DNA of 64,000 nucleotides from Paenibacillus vietnamensis (GTDB lineage: Bacteria; Bacillota; Bacilli; Paenibacillales; Paenibacillaceae), in contig NZ_JAHMHW010000009.1 of assembly GCF_020169515.1 (NCBI RefSeq), positions 124,001 through 188,000 of the forward strand, given 5' to 3'. The notes under the pieces were generated by a model that saw only the letters and a program-made list of their open reading frames with translations, ran no database searches and was not told the origin of the DNA. The translations under genes and the position numbers were made by a program. Positions 52,808 through 62,061 of this stretch are shown here, in pieces (positions within the stretch are counted from its first letter, which is position 1; each line of letters starts with the position of its first letter).

Positions 52808-54385
52808 CTATTTTATTCCTTGCTCCTGAACGTAAGCGAGCCATTGCTTCGTATATTCCGCCTGGATTTTCTCGAGGCCGGCTTGCTTCGCTTTTTCCAT
52901 GAAGGTGTTCAAGCCTGCGTCAACGTCCTTCACGAGACCTGCGTTAAGCGGGAACAGGTACTGCTTCTCCACCTGCTCAAGCGCCGCTCTTTCCGCTTGG
53001 TAGGACGTGTAGTCTTCCGCGAAGCCTGTGAATTTGTCAGGCACCTGGATTTTGTCCAGCTCGTCGAAAATCGCTTTTACGCCGTCGTAGTTTTTATCGA
53101 ATAACATAAATTCAGGGTTGCGCCATGCCCAGCCGTTCATGCCCTCGCGAGGGAAGCCGTTGGACGTGGAATCGCCGATCATCGTGTAGTAGCCGTCTTT
53201 CACTTCATAGTTTTTGCCTTCCACGCCGTATTGGGTCAGCAGGTTGTAACGTTTGTCGGTTACCATTTTTTCGTAGAACGCCAAAGCGCGTTCTGCGTTT
53301 TTGCTGCTCGCCGGAATTGCGAAGCCATTGTGGATCGGGTGAACCGGCGTTGCGATGCCGTTCGTTTTCGGATACGGATAATAGCCAAGCTCCCAGTCCG
53401 GGTGCGTCGATTGAATTTTAATTACCATGTCATTGAAACGGGTAGGGTTGTCGCCGAGAATCGCAGCAGCCTTTCCGCTTGTTACCTGGTCCTGCAATGT
53501 GTCCTTAACAGCCAGCACGTTTTTCACCATGTAGCCGTTATCCTGCCAGCGCTTCAGCGTGACAAGGTCGCTCTTCTGATCTTCGGAGCCCCAGTACGAG
53601 CTCACTTCGCCCGGCGAATCGTATTTCACATCGATGCCGTAAGGAAGCGCGCCGACCGGAGAATGCGAGATCGCTTTGAAGCGGTCCATCAGGTTCGTTT
53701 TTACGTCGGAGTTCATCGACAGCGGCGTCATGGTCGGCTCGTTTTTCTTGATGCCGTCCATATATTGCTCGAAAGTCGCGATATCTACCGGAGTAGGCAG
53801 ATTGTATTTCTTGCGAAGGTCTTCGCGCCATACGAAACCGTCGGTTACGTATTCCTTGTACGTAGCTGGAACCGTGTAAATTTTGCCGTCGATTTTGACC
53901 GCTTCCCACATATCCTTAGGCACAAACTCGTTCAAAGCCGGCGCGGCTTTCGGAAGCAGCTCGTCGAGCGGCTGGAATGCGCCTTTTTTCGCGTACGATT
54001 GGTATTGCGTCCATTCCGCCGTGAAGATCAGGTCGACCTGCTGGCCGGAGCCGAGCAGAAGCTTGTACTTTTGATCCCAATCCGTCCACGAAGTGTAGTT
54101 GAATTTAACGGTTGCGTTCAAATCCTCTTTCGCCATCTTGTTAATTTCGTCCTGGATGGACGCGAGGTCCTTCGGAGCGTCGCCCAGCATGTAGAACTGA
54201 AGCTCTACCGCTTTCGAAGTGTCGATGCCCGTTGCCGCACCCGCTCCCTCATTCGTGCCGCTATTGGCAGGCGCATTCGTTGCACCGCCGGTATTGCCGC
54301 CGTTCGAGGAGCAAGCGGCCAGCGCGGATACTAGCATGGCGGTCGTTAATAGTGCCGATACTGTTTTTCCTGCTTTCTTAAACAT
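52808..54385 (-). CDS. Extracellular sugar-binding lipoprotein (LplA-like) of the glycan-utilisation locus
   Basis: A 525-residue binding protein. The signal peptide (TVSALLTTAMLVSALAACSS) has a lipobox and is followed by a Gly/Asn/Thr-rich linker. The body is of the long LplA type (VELQFYMLGDAPKDLASIQD, GFVWREDLRKKYNLPTPVDI, KAAAILGDNPTRFNDMV) and ends KQWLAYVQEQGIK. GGGAGG precedes the ATG. It is the third gene after the two permeases; the ligand is presumably an oligosaccharide released by the GH43 protein. Confidence 0.92.
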   Translation of the reverse strand: MFKKAGKTVSALLTTAMLVSALAACSSNGGNTGGATNAPANSGTNEGAGAATGIDTSKAVELQFYMLGDAPKDLASIQDEINKMAKEDLNATVKFNYTSWTDWDQKYKLLLGSGQQVDLIFTAEWTQYQSYAKKGAFQPLDELLPKAAPALNEFVPKDMWEAVKIDGKIYTVPATYKEYVTDGFVWREDLRKKYNLPTPVDIATFEQYMDGIKKNEPTMTPLSMNSDVKTNLMDRFKAISHSPVGALPYGIDVKYDSPGEVSSYWGSEDQKSDLVTLKRWQDNGYMVKNVLAVKDTLQDQVTSGKAAAILGDNPTRFNDMVIKIQSTHPDWELGYYPYPKTNGIATPVHPIHNGFAIPASSKNAERALAFYEKMVTDKRYNLLTQYGVEGKNYEVKDGYYTMIGDSTSNGFPREGMNGWAWRNPEFMLFDKNYDGVKAIFDELDKIQVPDKFTGFAEDYTSYQAERAALEQVEKQYLFPLNAGLVKDVDAGLNTFMEKAKQAGLEKIQAEYTKQWLAYVQEQGIK

Positions 54386-54455
54386 ATGAATCCTCCCTTT
54401 TTATGATCAACCCATCTATGTTAGCTAAACGCGGACTCTTATCCCCTGTTTAGTT

Positions 54456-55349
54456 CTAACCTTTAACCGCGCCAATCGTCAATCCTTTTACAAAATAACG
54501 CTGAACGAACGGGTACAGGAACAGAATCGGACCCGTTACGATAATGGACATCGCCATCTTCGTCGATTCGGTCGGCATGTCGCTGCCCAGCGATACGCCG
54601 GTGCCCGCGCCCATCTGCGCGACGAAGCTCATCGCATTGATGACGTTGTACAAGTAGTATTGCAGCTGGTACTTGCTCGTGTCGTTGATGAACAGCGAGG
54701 AGGTGAACCAGTCGTTCCAGTAATGCAGCGCCAGAAACAGGCCAACCGTTGCGATGCCGGGCATCGACAGCTGAAGCACGATCCGGCTGTAAATGGTGAA
54801 ATCGTTCGCTCCGTCGATTTTCGCGGATTCGATGACCTCATCGGGAACCGCCGAGCGAATGAAGTTTTTCATCAGGATAATAAGAAATGGCGTCATAAGA
54901 CCCGGGAAAATCAATACCGTCATCGTATCGGTCAGCTTCAGGTACTTGGTCATCAGGATGTACCACGGCACAAGACCGCCGCCGAACAGCGTCGTGAAAT
55001 AGATCATGAAGGAGAAGAAATTCCGGTATTTAAAATCCTTCCGCTGCAGCACGTAGCCGGCCATCGTCATCAGGAACAAGCCGAGTGTCGTGCCGATCAC
55101 CGTCGTCAGCGTCGTCACGCCGTAAGCCTGCAGCACCTGCTTCGGAAAGCGGAACACCGTTGCGTAGCCTTCCAGCGAGAAAACGGTCGGGATCAAATTG
55201 TAGCCGTCCCGGATAATCGCCTCATTCTGCGTCAGCGACGCGGAGATGATGAGCAGAAACGGAAACAGGCAAGCTACTGTCGAGACCAAAATGACGACAA
55301 AGGCAATCAGCCTGAACCACTTCATATAGTTATCGTCTTTAATTTTCAT
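54456..55349 (-). CDS. Carbohydrate ABC transporter permease, LplC (YtcP) type
   Basis: A 297-residue membrane subunit with about six segments. The EAA loop is PDEVIESAKIDGANDFTIYS followed by RIVLQLSMPGI, and the C-terminus is YFVKGLTIGAVKG. AAGGAGG precedes the ATG. It follows the LplB-type gene after a 203-base gap with a long hairpin, and lies 70 bases upstream of the lipoprotein gene. It uses a shared ATPase, as none is encoded here. Confidence 0.93.
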   Translation of the reverse strand: MKIKDDNYMKWFRLIAFVVILVSTVACLFPFLLIISASLTQNEAIIRDGYNLIPTVFSLEGYATVFRFPKQVLQAYGVTTLTTVIGTTLGLFLMTMAGYVLQRKDFKYRNFFSFMIYFTTLFGGGLVPWYILMTKYLKLTDTMTVLIFPGLMTPFLIILMKNFIRSAVPDEVIESAKIDGANDFTIYSRIVLQLSMPGIATVGLFLALHYWNDWFTSSLFINDTSKYQLQYYLYNVINAMSFVAQMGAGTGVSLGSDMPTESTKMAMSIIVTGPILFLYPFVQRYFVKGLTIGAVKG

Positions 55350-55397
55350 GTGGACCTCCTTGGATTGCTTAGCTTTGACTTCTACCTACAGGGTAAG

Positions 55398-55546
55398 ACC
55401 TGGCGGAGCGGGCCATTTGAATCTGGAAAAGCGAAGCGGTCGCTTTTGAAAACCCATTCTTCACCTATTAAGGTCTAAGGAAATCAGAAGAATGGGGTTT
55501 CAACGCGATTGGAAGATCAAATGGCACGCGCAGCGGCCTGTCTCCC
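55398..55546. other. Long imperfect hairpin between the two permease genes
   Basis: The left arm (GCCATTTGA...AAACCCATTCTTC) and right arm (GAAGAATGGGGTTT...ATCAAATGGC) pair over about 50 bases with interruptions. It fills the unusually long gap between cotranscribed permease genes and could protect or process the mRNA. Confidence 0.6.
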
Positions 55547-55552
55547 CGTCTC

Positions 55553-56476
55553 CTAGAACAAAGCGTACTCGTCGTTGATTTTCTTAATGATGTAGTTAAC
55601 CGTCATAATCAGCACGAAGCCAAACAGCGACTGGTAAAGGCCTGCAGCCGTCGACATGCCGATATCGAAGGTTACCTTCAAGGAACGGTACACATACGTA
55701 TCGAGAATGTCCGTTGTGTTGTAGAGCATGCCGTTGTTGCCGACCAGCTGGTAGAACAAATCGAACTGCCCTTTCATGATGCTGCCGAGTGCGAACAGAA
55801 GGAGCATGACGAACGTCGTTTTCAGCATCGGCACCGTAATGTACCAGATCCGCTGAAAAATGTTCGCTCCGTCGATTTTCGCCGCTTCGTAATATTCTTC
55901 GCTGATGCCGGTAATGGTAGCCAGGTAGATAACCATGCTGTAGCCGAGATTTTTCCAAAGATAAAAGATAATAATAAGGAAGATCCAGATCCAAGGCGTA
56001 TTGTACACGTCCACCGGCTCCGCTCCGAGCTTCTCGAGCAAGGTGTTCAGAAACCCGCTTTCGTAGTTGAACACGTTGTAGACGATAACGCTCAGAATAA
56101 CGAAGGAAACAAAGTACGGCAGAAACATAATGGATTGCGTCAGCTTCTTGAACCATTGCGTCTTCAGCTCGCTCAGCAGAATCGCCAGCGCGATCGCCAG
56201 CACGTTGCCGAGCAGGATGAACACCGCATTATATCCGATCGTATTTAAAGTCAGCTTCACCAGGACGCCCGATTTCCATAAAAACTTGAAATTTTCAAGG
56301 CCGACGAACTGGCTGTTGAACAGGCTCGTATTGAAGTCGAACCGCGTGAACGCGTAATAGACGCCCACCATCGGGGTATACGAGTTAATAATGAAGAATA
56401 AGAGCGTGGGCAGCAGCATGAGAAACAGCAGCCGGTTCGTCACGAGCTCTTTCCATAATCCGTTCTTTCTTTGCAT
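55553..56476 (-). CDS. Carbohydrate ABC transporter permease, LplB type
   Basis: A 307-residue membrane subunit, first gene of the minus-strand glycan-utilisation operon. Typical features are LLPTLLFFIINSYTPMVGVY, the EAA loop SEEYYEAAKIDGANIFQRIW and the ending KINDEYALF. AAGGGAG precedes the ATG. It is divergent from the YesN-type regulator at 57142, and the promoter region between them (56477-57141) also holds a dispersed repeat. Confidence 0.93.
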   Translation of the reverse strand: MQRKNGLWKELVTNRLLFLMLLPTLLFFIINSYTPMVGVYYAFTRFDFNTSLFNSQFVGLENFKFLWKSGVLVKLTLNTIGYNAVFILLGNVLAIALAILLSELKTQWFKKLTQSIMFLPYFVSFVILSVIVYNVFNYESGFLNTLLEKLGAEPVDVYNTPWIWIFLIIIFYLWKNLGYSMVIYLATITGISEEYYEAAKIDGANIFQRIWYITVPMLKTTFVMLLLFALGSIMKGQFDLFYQLVGNNGMLYNTTDILDTYVYRSLKVTFDIGMSTAAGLYQSLFGFVLIMTVNYIIKKINDEYALF

Positions 56477-56942
56477 GCAGATGATTTCTCCCTTCGAAGC
56501 TTTCTTGTCTGTCTGTCGGTTCGGTACCGCTTGATCTGTTTTCAGTGTAGGGGAGCCCCGTTCCGGGCGGTAGAGTAAGAATACAAGGTCTGTGAACGAA
56601 ATGGCGAAGACGGCAATGAACGATTCATACTTTTATGCAGTAATCGGTACATGGAACCGGAATCATGCCAAAAAAAGAAACCGCCAGCCGCCGGATTCCC
56701 GTGAATCGGCGTTGCGGTTTGTCTGTCTGGCGGGCGAACCGGAGCGCCGCTCTTTTGCGGAATCGGCTTGTCCGAATGCGCGGCGGCAGCCGGAGGAAGC
56801 CGATTTTTTGCCCGTATGACGGGCTTTTCGCCAATAAGTTCACTATGGTTTATTTTGTTCACTTTATAAAAACACTTCAATGCAGTATTCTTCAACTTAT
56901 TCATTGCTACATTTTTCACGCCCATTTATAATGTACAAATGT

Positions 56943-57070
56943 GATCGGGCAAGCGTAAACGGCTTGGCGCCGTCCTCTGGCGGTAAAAGCTCGTTTCGCG
57001 ATGAAATAGAAGTCATTTTTATGTCAATCCTATAAACTCTTATATTTCGAGCGTAAACGGCTGTCGCATT
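56943..57070. repeat. Dispersed intergenic element, copy 3
   Basis: GGCAAGCGTAAACGGCT...CGCCGTCCTCTGGCGG...GCTCGTTTCGCG matches the copy at 42688, and a partial second copy (GAGCGTAAACGGCTGTCG) starts at 57048. The rest of 56477-57141 shows no supported gene; the promoters of both divergent transcripts must lie here. Confidence 0.65.
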
Positions 57071-57141
57071 GGACAGCGCTTACTTTCGAATTCACCGGAT
57101 CTGCACAATCGGGTTTTTCATTTCAAAAAGGGGGAGCTGCA

Positions 57142-59385
57142 ATGCCAGCCAGTCGCACAGTCAACAACGGAAAACTTTACAGCAGGCTGCTATTCACCAT
57201 CACCCTGTGCATCGTGCTTACGCTTTTTGTATCGTCTTTATTTTATTTTTTCACTTATTCCCGGATCGATCTCAAAAAAGCTTACCAGTCGGACCTCCGC
57301 AACTTGACGCAGACGAGCAAAGAAGTCATCAGTATGACCGAAAGCGCGCAATCCGTGTCCTTTCAAATTTACCGGACGTTTACGATCTCCAAGCTCATGT
57401 TCTATACCGAACCCAACATTTACGATGTGACCGCCGCGATGAACGAGCTGAACAACTATTTGAATTCGATGCCGTTCATTGAATCGATTTATGTATACAA
57501 TTCCAAAAACGATCTGTTTTACACGGCCAGCCGTCAAGGACAAGGCGGAACGCTGAACAGAGCCGAGCTAGCCGATAAAGGCATCCTGGACATTCTGGAA
57601 AACTTTCAGCAGTACAAGCCGTTCACGCCGATTCCGCGCACCTACTTGATCGACCAGCTGTCCGGCGAGGAGAAAACGAAGGCCTATACTTATCTGGGTT
57701 ATGACGCCATCGGCAAAAACCAGACGATCAATTCCGCCGTTATCATCAACGTCTCGGCCGCCTGGATTAACAAAGATATCGGCGTGAGCAGCAGCGATGC
57801 AGCCGGCAAATCGTACATTTTGGACAATCAGGACCGTCTGCTCTCAGGCGATACGCTGGAGGCGAAGACGCTTGGCGTCGAAGACAGCACTTTGCTGACG
57901 GACCGGATCAAGAACCAGCCGTCCGGATATATCGTGGCGGATTTCGAAGGAAGAAAGTCTTTGATCAGCTTCACCTCCCCCGACTCCCTGGAGTGGCAGT
58001 ATGTCCGCATCACGCCTTACGACAAGGTGACGGCAGCCGTTTCCTCAATCCGGAATATGACGCTTCTGATCGCGGCTTCCATCATGATTGCCGGACTGTT
58101 CATCTCCTGGCTGCTGTCGCGGATGCTGTACAAGCCGATCCATCAGATTGTGGACAAAATGAACATGTTGGAAAGCGAGAAAAGGAACAGCTCCTATACG
58201 ATCCGCCAAAACACGCTGCGCAGCCTTATTCAGGGCACCAAAGCGCTGCAGACGGATGAGCAGGTTCATAAGCTCGCCCAGAGCGGCATTACGTTTACCT
58301 TCGGAGCCGGATACCGTGTCGTCATGATCAAAATCGACCGCTTCGCCGAGCTGAAGGAGACACGTGGCGCCGACATCCCCGTCTATAAATTCGCGATTAT
58401 GAATATTAGCGGCGAAATCGGCCTCGAGCATTACCGGGTGGAAACCGTCGACATGGAGGACGACTGCATCGTCATGCTGCTGGGGCGGCTTGAAGGAACG
58501 CCGGCGGACGATGACGAGCTGCTGCGCTCGGTGCTGGGCCAAATCCGGCAGTCGACGATGGATTTCCTGAAAATCGGCATCTCCGTCACTTACAGCACGG
58601 AAAGCGACCAGCCGCAGCAGCTGCCGGCCCTCTACAAGATGGTTCACGAGGCCTCTTTGCACCGGTTGTTTTTGGGCCTCGGCTGCCTCATCAACGCCCA
58701 GGACATTATGGATCTAAAATCGAAGGAATACGTCTTTCCGGTCGATAAGGAGCGCAAGCTGACGGACGCTCTCATGACGTCCAAGACGGACGAAGCGAAG
58801 CGGCTGTTCGCGGAAATCGTACACGAGACGGCCGGGTATCCGATCCAGGTCGTGCAGCTGGCCATTTCCCATTTGACGATGTCGGTCAACAGCATTCTAT
58901 TTACGATTCAGAAAAACAACAATCTCGACGTCGAAGCAGGCATCGGCGTTCCGATTCCGGCTCCCGACAAGTTCGAGACGATCGGCGAGCTGAAGGACGT
59001 GTTCTTCTCGTTATTCGAGGACATACAGGCGAAGCTGTCCATGAAGCGCAATAACAAGCAGGAAGAGCTGGTCCGCAAAATCAACGAGCTGGTCGACAAG
59101 GAGTATGCGAACCCGAGCTTCGGTCTGAACTGGATTGCGGATGAGCTCGGCATGTCCTCCATCTATGTAAGCCGGATCTACAAACAGCAGACGTTAAACG
59201 CGATCGTTGACGTCATTAACAATGTCCGCCTGGAGCGCGCAAAGGAGCAATTGGAGCAAACCGATCTGTCGGTCATCGATATCGCGCTCAAATGCGGCTA
59301 CACCAGCAGCTCCTATTTCCACCGGATGTTCAAGAAGAGCTTCGGCGTTACTCCGACCGACTACCGCAAGGTGAAGGCTCAGTAG
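57142..59385 (+). CDS. Membrane-bound AraC family regulator with Cache-like sensor (YesN/YtdP type)
   Basis: A 747-residue one-component regulator. A membrane segment at about 16-37 (LLFTITLCIVLTLFVSSLFY) and another at about 303-325 (MTLLIAASIMIAGLFISWLL) enclose an extracellular sensor domain. A cytoplasmic middle part precedes the AraC helix-turn-helix pair at the end (LNWIADELGMSSIYVSRIYK, SVIDIALKCGYTSSSYFHRM, then GVTPTDYRKVKAQ). GGGGGAG precedes the ATG. Such regulators sit beside LplABC-type importers and activate them when oligosaccharide is sensed outside. It is divergent from the permease gene at 56476, the likely target. Confidence 0.92.
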   Translation: MPASRTVNNGKLYSRLLFTITLCIVLTLFVSSLFYFFTYSRIDLKKAYQSDLRNLTQTSKEVISMTESAQSVSFQIYRTFTISKLMFYTEPNIYDVTAAMNELNNYLNSMPFIESIYVYNSKNDLFYTASRQGQGGTLNRAELADKGILDILENFQQYKPFTPIPRTYLIDQLSGEEKTKAYTYLGYDAIGKNQTINSAVIINVSAAWINKDIGVSSSDAAGKSYILDNQDRLLSGDTLEAKTLGVEDSTLLTDRIKNQPSGYIVADFEGRKSLISFTSPDSLEWQYVRITPYDKVTAAVSSIRNMTLLIAASIMIAGLFISWLLSRMLYKPIHQIVDKMNMLESEKRNSSYTIRQNTLRSLIQGTKALQTDEQVHKLAQSGITFTFGAGYRVVMIKIDRFAELKETRGADIPVYKFAIMNISGEIGLEHYRVETVDMEDDCIVMLLGRLEGTPADDDELLRSVLGQIRQSTMDFLKIGISVTYSTESDQPQQLPALYKMVHEASLHRLFLGLGCLINAQDIMDLKSKEYVFPVDKERKLTDALMTSKTDEAKRLFAEIVHETAGYPIQVVQLAISHLTMSVNSILFTIQKNNNLDVEAGIGVPIPAPDKFETIGELKDVFFSLFEDIQAKLSMKRNNKQEELVRKINELVDKEYANPSFGLNWIADELGMSSIYVSRIYKQQTLNAIVDVINNVRLERAKEQLEQTDLSVIDIALKCGYTSSSYFHRMFKKSFGVTPTDYRKVKAQ

Positions 59386-59556
59386 GCAGGGCATATGCGA
59401 TTGCTTCGGGGAAAGCCGGTCATTCCGGACTGCGGCCATTGTACGTCCAACTGCTGCGACATCGACATTGTGTGCCCGCACCGATATCGGCCCGGCCCTG
59501 GGCTAGGTCTGGTGCATCCGTGCAGAATGGCCCCTGCCCCCGCCCCTGTACCGGAT

Positions 59557-59944
59557 TGGGTGCATCCGTACAAAGGTAACTGGGTTTGATGCTGTTATTT
59601 CGAGCGATTGGGGCTGCTGCGGCGAAATAGCTGGATGACGCCTGCCCTGGCCCCCGGATCGGGTGCATCGGTGCAGAAGTAACTGGGTTTGATGCAGTTA
59701 TTTCGAGCGTTTGGTGCTGCTGCGGCGTTATAGCTGGATGACGCCTGCCCTGGCCCCCGGATCGGGTGCATCGGTGCACAAGTAACTGGGTTTGATGCTG
59801 TTATTTCGAGCGATTGGGGCTGTTGCGGCGAAATAGCTGGATGACGCCTGCCCTGGCTCCCGGATCGGGTGCATCCGTGCACAAGTAACTGGGTTTAATG
59901 CAGTTATTTCGAGCGTTTGGTGCTGCTGCTACGAAATAGCTGGA
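59557..59944. repeat. 103-bp tandem repeat, nearly four copies, alternating A-B-A-B variants
   Basis: GTAACTGGGTTT recurs at 59576, 59679, 59782 and 59885, a constant 103-base period. Copies 1 and 3 share GATGCTGTTATTTCGAGCGA, while copies 2 and 4 share ATGCAGTTATTTCGAGCGTT, giving a 206-base higher-order unit. The array lies between the convergent YesN-type and map genes. Frames crossing it are by-products of the 103-base unit. The region 59386-59556 before it has no supported gene. Confidence 0.85.
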
Positions 59945-60015
59945 TTTCTTGTATCTATTTCAATGGAATTTCCGCTTTTCCCAAGAAATCTGGAAATTAG
60001 ATACAAGGAATCCAG
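59940..60015. repeat. Inverted repeat at the end of the tandem array
   Basis: CTGGATTTCTTGTATCTA (59940-59957) pairs with TAGATACAAGGAATCCAG (59998-60015) with one mismatch. Each arm is a diverged form of the GTAACTGGGTTT unit, and another inverted one (GAAATCCAGTTAT) follows at about 60058. Confidence 0.7.
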
Positions 60016-60132
60016 TTATAATCGGAAAGGTTGTTTAACGACATAAATTATGCGCATGAAATCCAGTTATTGGCCCAAGCTTCGTCAGGTCTTCGTGCAG
60101 GCTTCGTTCCAAAAAAAGTCCCTTTAACGCAC

Positions 60133-60186
60133 AAAAAGCCGGTCAGCATCAGGCACGCACATCGACCTGCCGCTGCTCGGCTTTAT
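60133..60186 (-). terminator. Terminator of map
   Basis: AAAGCCG pairs with CGGCTTT around a partly paired loop (GCAGCGGCAGG...CCTGATGCTG), with TTTTTG after it on the minus strand, 12 bases after the map stop codon. Confidence 0.8.
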
Positions 60187-60197
60187 TTATAAAAAAA

Positions 60198-60950
60198 TCA
60201 GTCCCACCTTGTTAAGATAACAGGTCCTTCCTTCGTAACGGCAACGGTATGCTCGAACTGGGCCGCCCAGCCGTTATCGACCGTGCGCGCCGTCCAGCCG
60301 TCCTGTGCGATGAAGATGTCCGGCCTCCCTGCCGTTATGATCGGCTCGATCGTAATGACCATGCCCTCCTCCAGCTGAATGCCCTGCCCAGGCTCGCCGG
60401 CATGCACAACCTCCGGGTATTCGTGCATGCTGCGGCCGATGCCGTGCCCGACGAACGCCGTCACGACCTGAAAGCCCGCGCGCTCGGCCCGCGCTTGCAC
60501 GGCATGGCCGATATCCCCGAGCCGGTTGCCCGGGACTGCTTGCTTAATGCCGTCAAATAACGCCTGCTCCGCGGCAAGCATCAGCTTCTCGGTAGCCGAC
60601 GTCGTCTGGCCGATCGCATAGGTCCATGCGGAATCCGCCTTCCATCCGTCCAGGTCGGCCACCATATCAATCGTGACAATATCCCCCGTTTCCAGAGGCA
60701 CCGAATCGGGAAAGCCGTGGCAGACGACTTCGTTGACGGAAGCGCATGTCGCAAACGGATAACCCTTATAGCCCTTCTGAGCCGGAGCTGCCCCCCGGTC
60801 CAACATAAATCTTTCGACAAATCGGTCGATTTCCAGCGTCGTGACGCCCGGCGCTATTCTTTTCGAAAGCGCTTTATGGCACGCAGCGACGATGCGCCCA
60901 GCCTTGCGGATACCTCGAATGTGTTCCTTCGTTTTAAGATCCAATGCCAT
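60198..60950 (-). CDS. map: Methionine aminopeptidase, type I
   Basis: A 250-residue enzyme that removes the initiator Met from nascent proteins. Metal-binding residues of the pita-bread fold are visible: Asp in DIVTIDMVADLDGWKADSAW, His in VGHGIGRSMHEYPEV, Glu in MVITIEPIITAG and QFEHTVAV, and the substrate-contact His in CASVNEVVCHGFPD. I chose the ATG at 60950, 11 bases after AGGAGG; the frame extends to 60992. Monocistronic rather than in the usual ribosomal-protein operon, so it may be a second map paralogue. Confidence 0.92.
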   Translation of the reverse strand: MALDLKTKEHIRGIRKAGRIVAACHKALSKRIAPGVTTLEIDRFVERFMLDRGAAPAQKGYKGYPFATCASVNEVVCHGFPDSVPLETGDIVTIDMVADLDGWKADSAWTYAIGQTTSATEKLMLAAEQALFDGIKQAVPGNRLGDIGHAVQARAERAGFQVVTAFVGHGIGRSMHEYPEVVHAGEPGQGIQLEEGMVITIEPIITAGRPDIFIAQDGWTARTVDNGWAAQFEHTVAVTKEGPVILTRWD

Positions 60951-61129
60951 TTGTGCGCTAACCTCCTTAAGATTTTGCGTTGCAAAATCCACATCGTAAG
61001 CATAGGCGTAGGCTCCGCTTCATACCGAGCGAAATTATTTATGTAAAAGACTATTCCGGCAAACGGATTCACATGCCCAAAATTTATGACAAAAATATGT
61101 TCAGCCATCACCTCCAAAAAATCAACAAA

Positions 61130-61170
61130 CAAAAAAGCTTTGCGACCTGTCTAGACAAGTTGCAAAGCTG
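61130..61170 (-). terminator. Terminator of the 62-residue protein gene
   Basis: AGCTTTGC pairs with GCAAAGCT in an extended stem, followed by a T run on the minus strand (A run at 61130-61135), about 15 bases after the stop codon. Confidence 0.88.
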
Positions 61171-61184
61171 TTTCACATGTAGAG

Positions 61185-61373
61185 TTAGCTGACCGAAGAG
61201 TTCATCCTGCCTAATTCGTTCTCCACCAAGGTCGTTAATTCGTCCTCATAGCCGCCCGTAATCCGATACTTGCGGATGTAGTCCTTCACAAATTTACGCG
61301 GGTCCTTGGGCTGAAAAATTCTTGTGAGCTCCTTGAGGCTTTCCTTGACTTCATTCTGGCTATGCTTCGCCAT
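61185..61373 (-). CDS. Small hypothetical protein (62 residues)
   Basis: A short soluble, charged, probably helical protein (KHSQNEVKESLKELTRIFQP, FVKDYIRKYRITGGYEDELT, TLVENELGRM). It has a good ribosome binding site (AAGGGGAG before the ATG) and its own terminator, which supports it as a real gene. No family recognised. Upstream 61374-61554 shows no other gene. Confidence 0.7.
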   Translation of the reverse strand: MAKHSQNEVKESLKELTRIFQPKDPRKFVKDYIRKYRITGGYEDELTTLVENELGRMNSSVS

Positions 61374-61554
61374 GAAATCATCTCCCCTTTACGTTGGATG
61401 GTCGTCCTAAACAGCTAGATCCGAGACCGCAAGCGGCAGCTAACTCCGCAAGTCCCCCCATTCGGTGCAGGTAACTCCATGGCTATAATTCGAAATGTTC
61501 TAATTTTTCTTACTATTATAACACTTGATTTGAAAATGTGAAAGTTAACATTTA

Positions 61555-61776
61555 CTAATCTCTCGGCGCGGCATGTTCGGATTTGGATGCCAAATCCTGC
61601 GCATTTTCCCTTGTGGAGACCGCAGCCGCGGGCTTTGGAGGCGAGATATCGGTTAAAGAACCGGGCGCTCCCGTCAGCCTGTCTTTACGAAACATTCTTA
61701 AATAGGCAATAACTCCGATGACCGCCACGAGAATGCCAAACGCAAGCACCAGCATCGTTACCCAGCCTTGAACCAT
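61555..61776 (-). CDS. Small single-pass membrane protein (73 residues)
   Basis: One N-terminal membrane segment (VTMLVLAFGILVAVIGVIAY), a basic LRMFRKDR stop-transfer, and a polar tail rich in Ala, Ser and Pro. AAAGGAGG precedes the ATG. No family recognised, and no function can be given. It is not clearly in an operon with the neighbours. Confidence 0.65.
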   Translation of the reverse strand: MVQGWVTMLVLAFGILVAVIGVIAYLRMFRKDRLTGAPGSLTDISPPKPAAAVSTRENAQDLASKSEHAAPRD

Positions 61777-61914
61777 ACCCTCGCCTCCTTTCCCGCCTTT
61801 ATTTCTCAGCCTTAAAAAGATCGTATCTATTCATCGTCCGTTCCCTATACCTTCCATATATTAGGTATAATTATAGCGAATCCGAATCGCTCAAGCAACT
61901 TTCCGGCCGCGGCT

Positions 61915-62060
61915 CAAGGTGGAACGGCTGTCGCTGCGCACGGGCTGTAAGCTGCATTTTTGCACAGCTCGGTTCTGCGCCGTCCCTTGGCGGCAATAGC
62001 CTACTTTTAGCGAGAGATATAGGCGCCAGTATAGGAGTGAAACATATACTTTCCTATATC
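61915..62060. repeat. Dispersed intergenic element, copy 4
   Basis: GGAACGGCTGTCGCTGCGCA...GTTCTGCGCCGTCCCTTGGCGG aligns with 40590-40680, and is followed by a hairpin (GATATAGG...CCTATATC) in the same position as the hairpin of the copy at 42688. It lies between the 73-residue gene and the thioesterase gene. Confidence 0.6.
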
Positions 62061-62061
62061 T

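Noticed and set aside
53231..54334. 367-codon plus-strand frame opposite the second LplA-like gene
   Set aside because: Antisense shadow with low-complexity Arg/Val/Phe composition and no start signal.
56665..56931. 88-codon plus-strand frame in the permease/regulator intergenic region
   Set aside because: Arg/Ser-rich start switching to an A+T-rich end, no ribosome binding site, and located in the divergent promoter region.
59420..59882. Overlapping minus-strand frames with repeated HRCTRSG/SNPV peptides
   Set aside because: They are produced by the 103-bp tandem repeat; repeats are not in a protein-like setting, and no ribosome binding site is seen.
59557..59944. Possible CRISPR array
   Set aside because: The repeated unit is the entire 103 bases with no unique spacers, and no cas genes are nearby.
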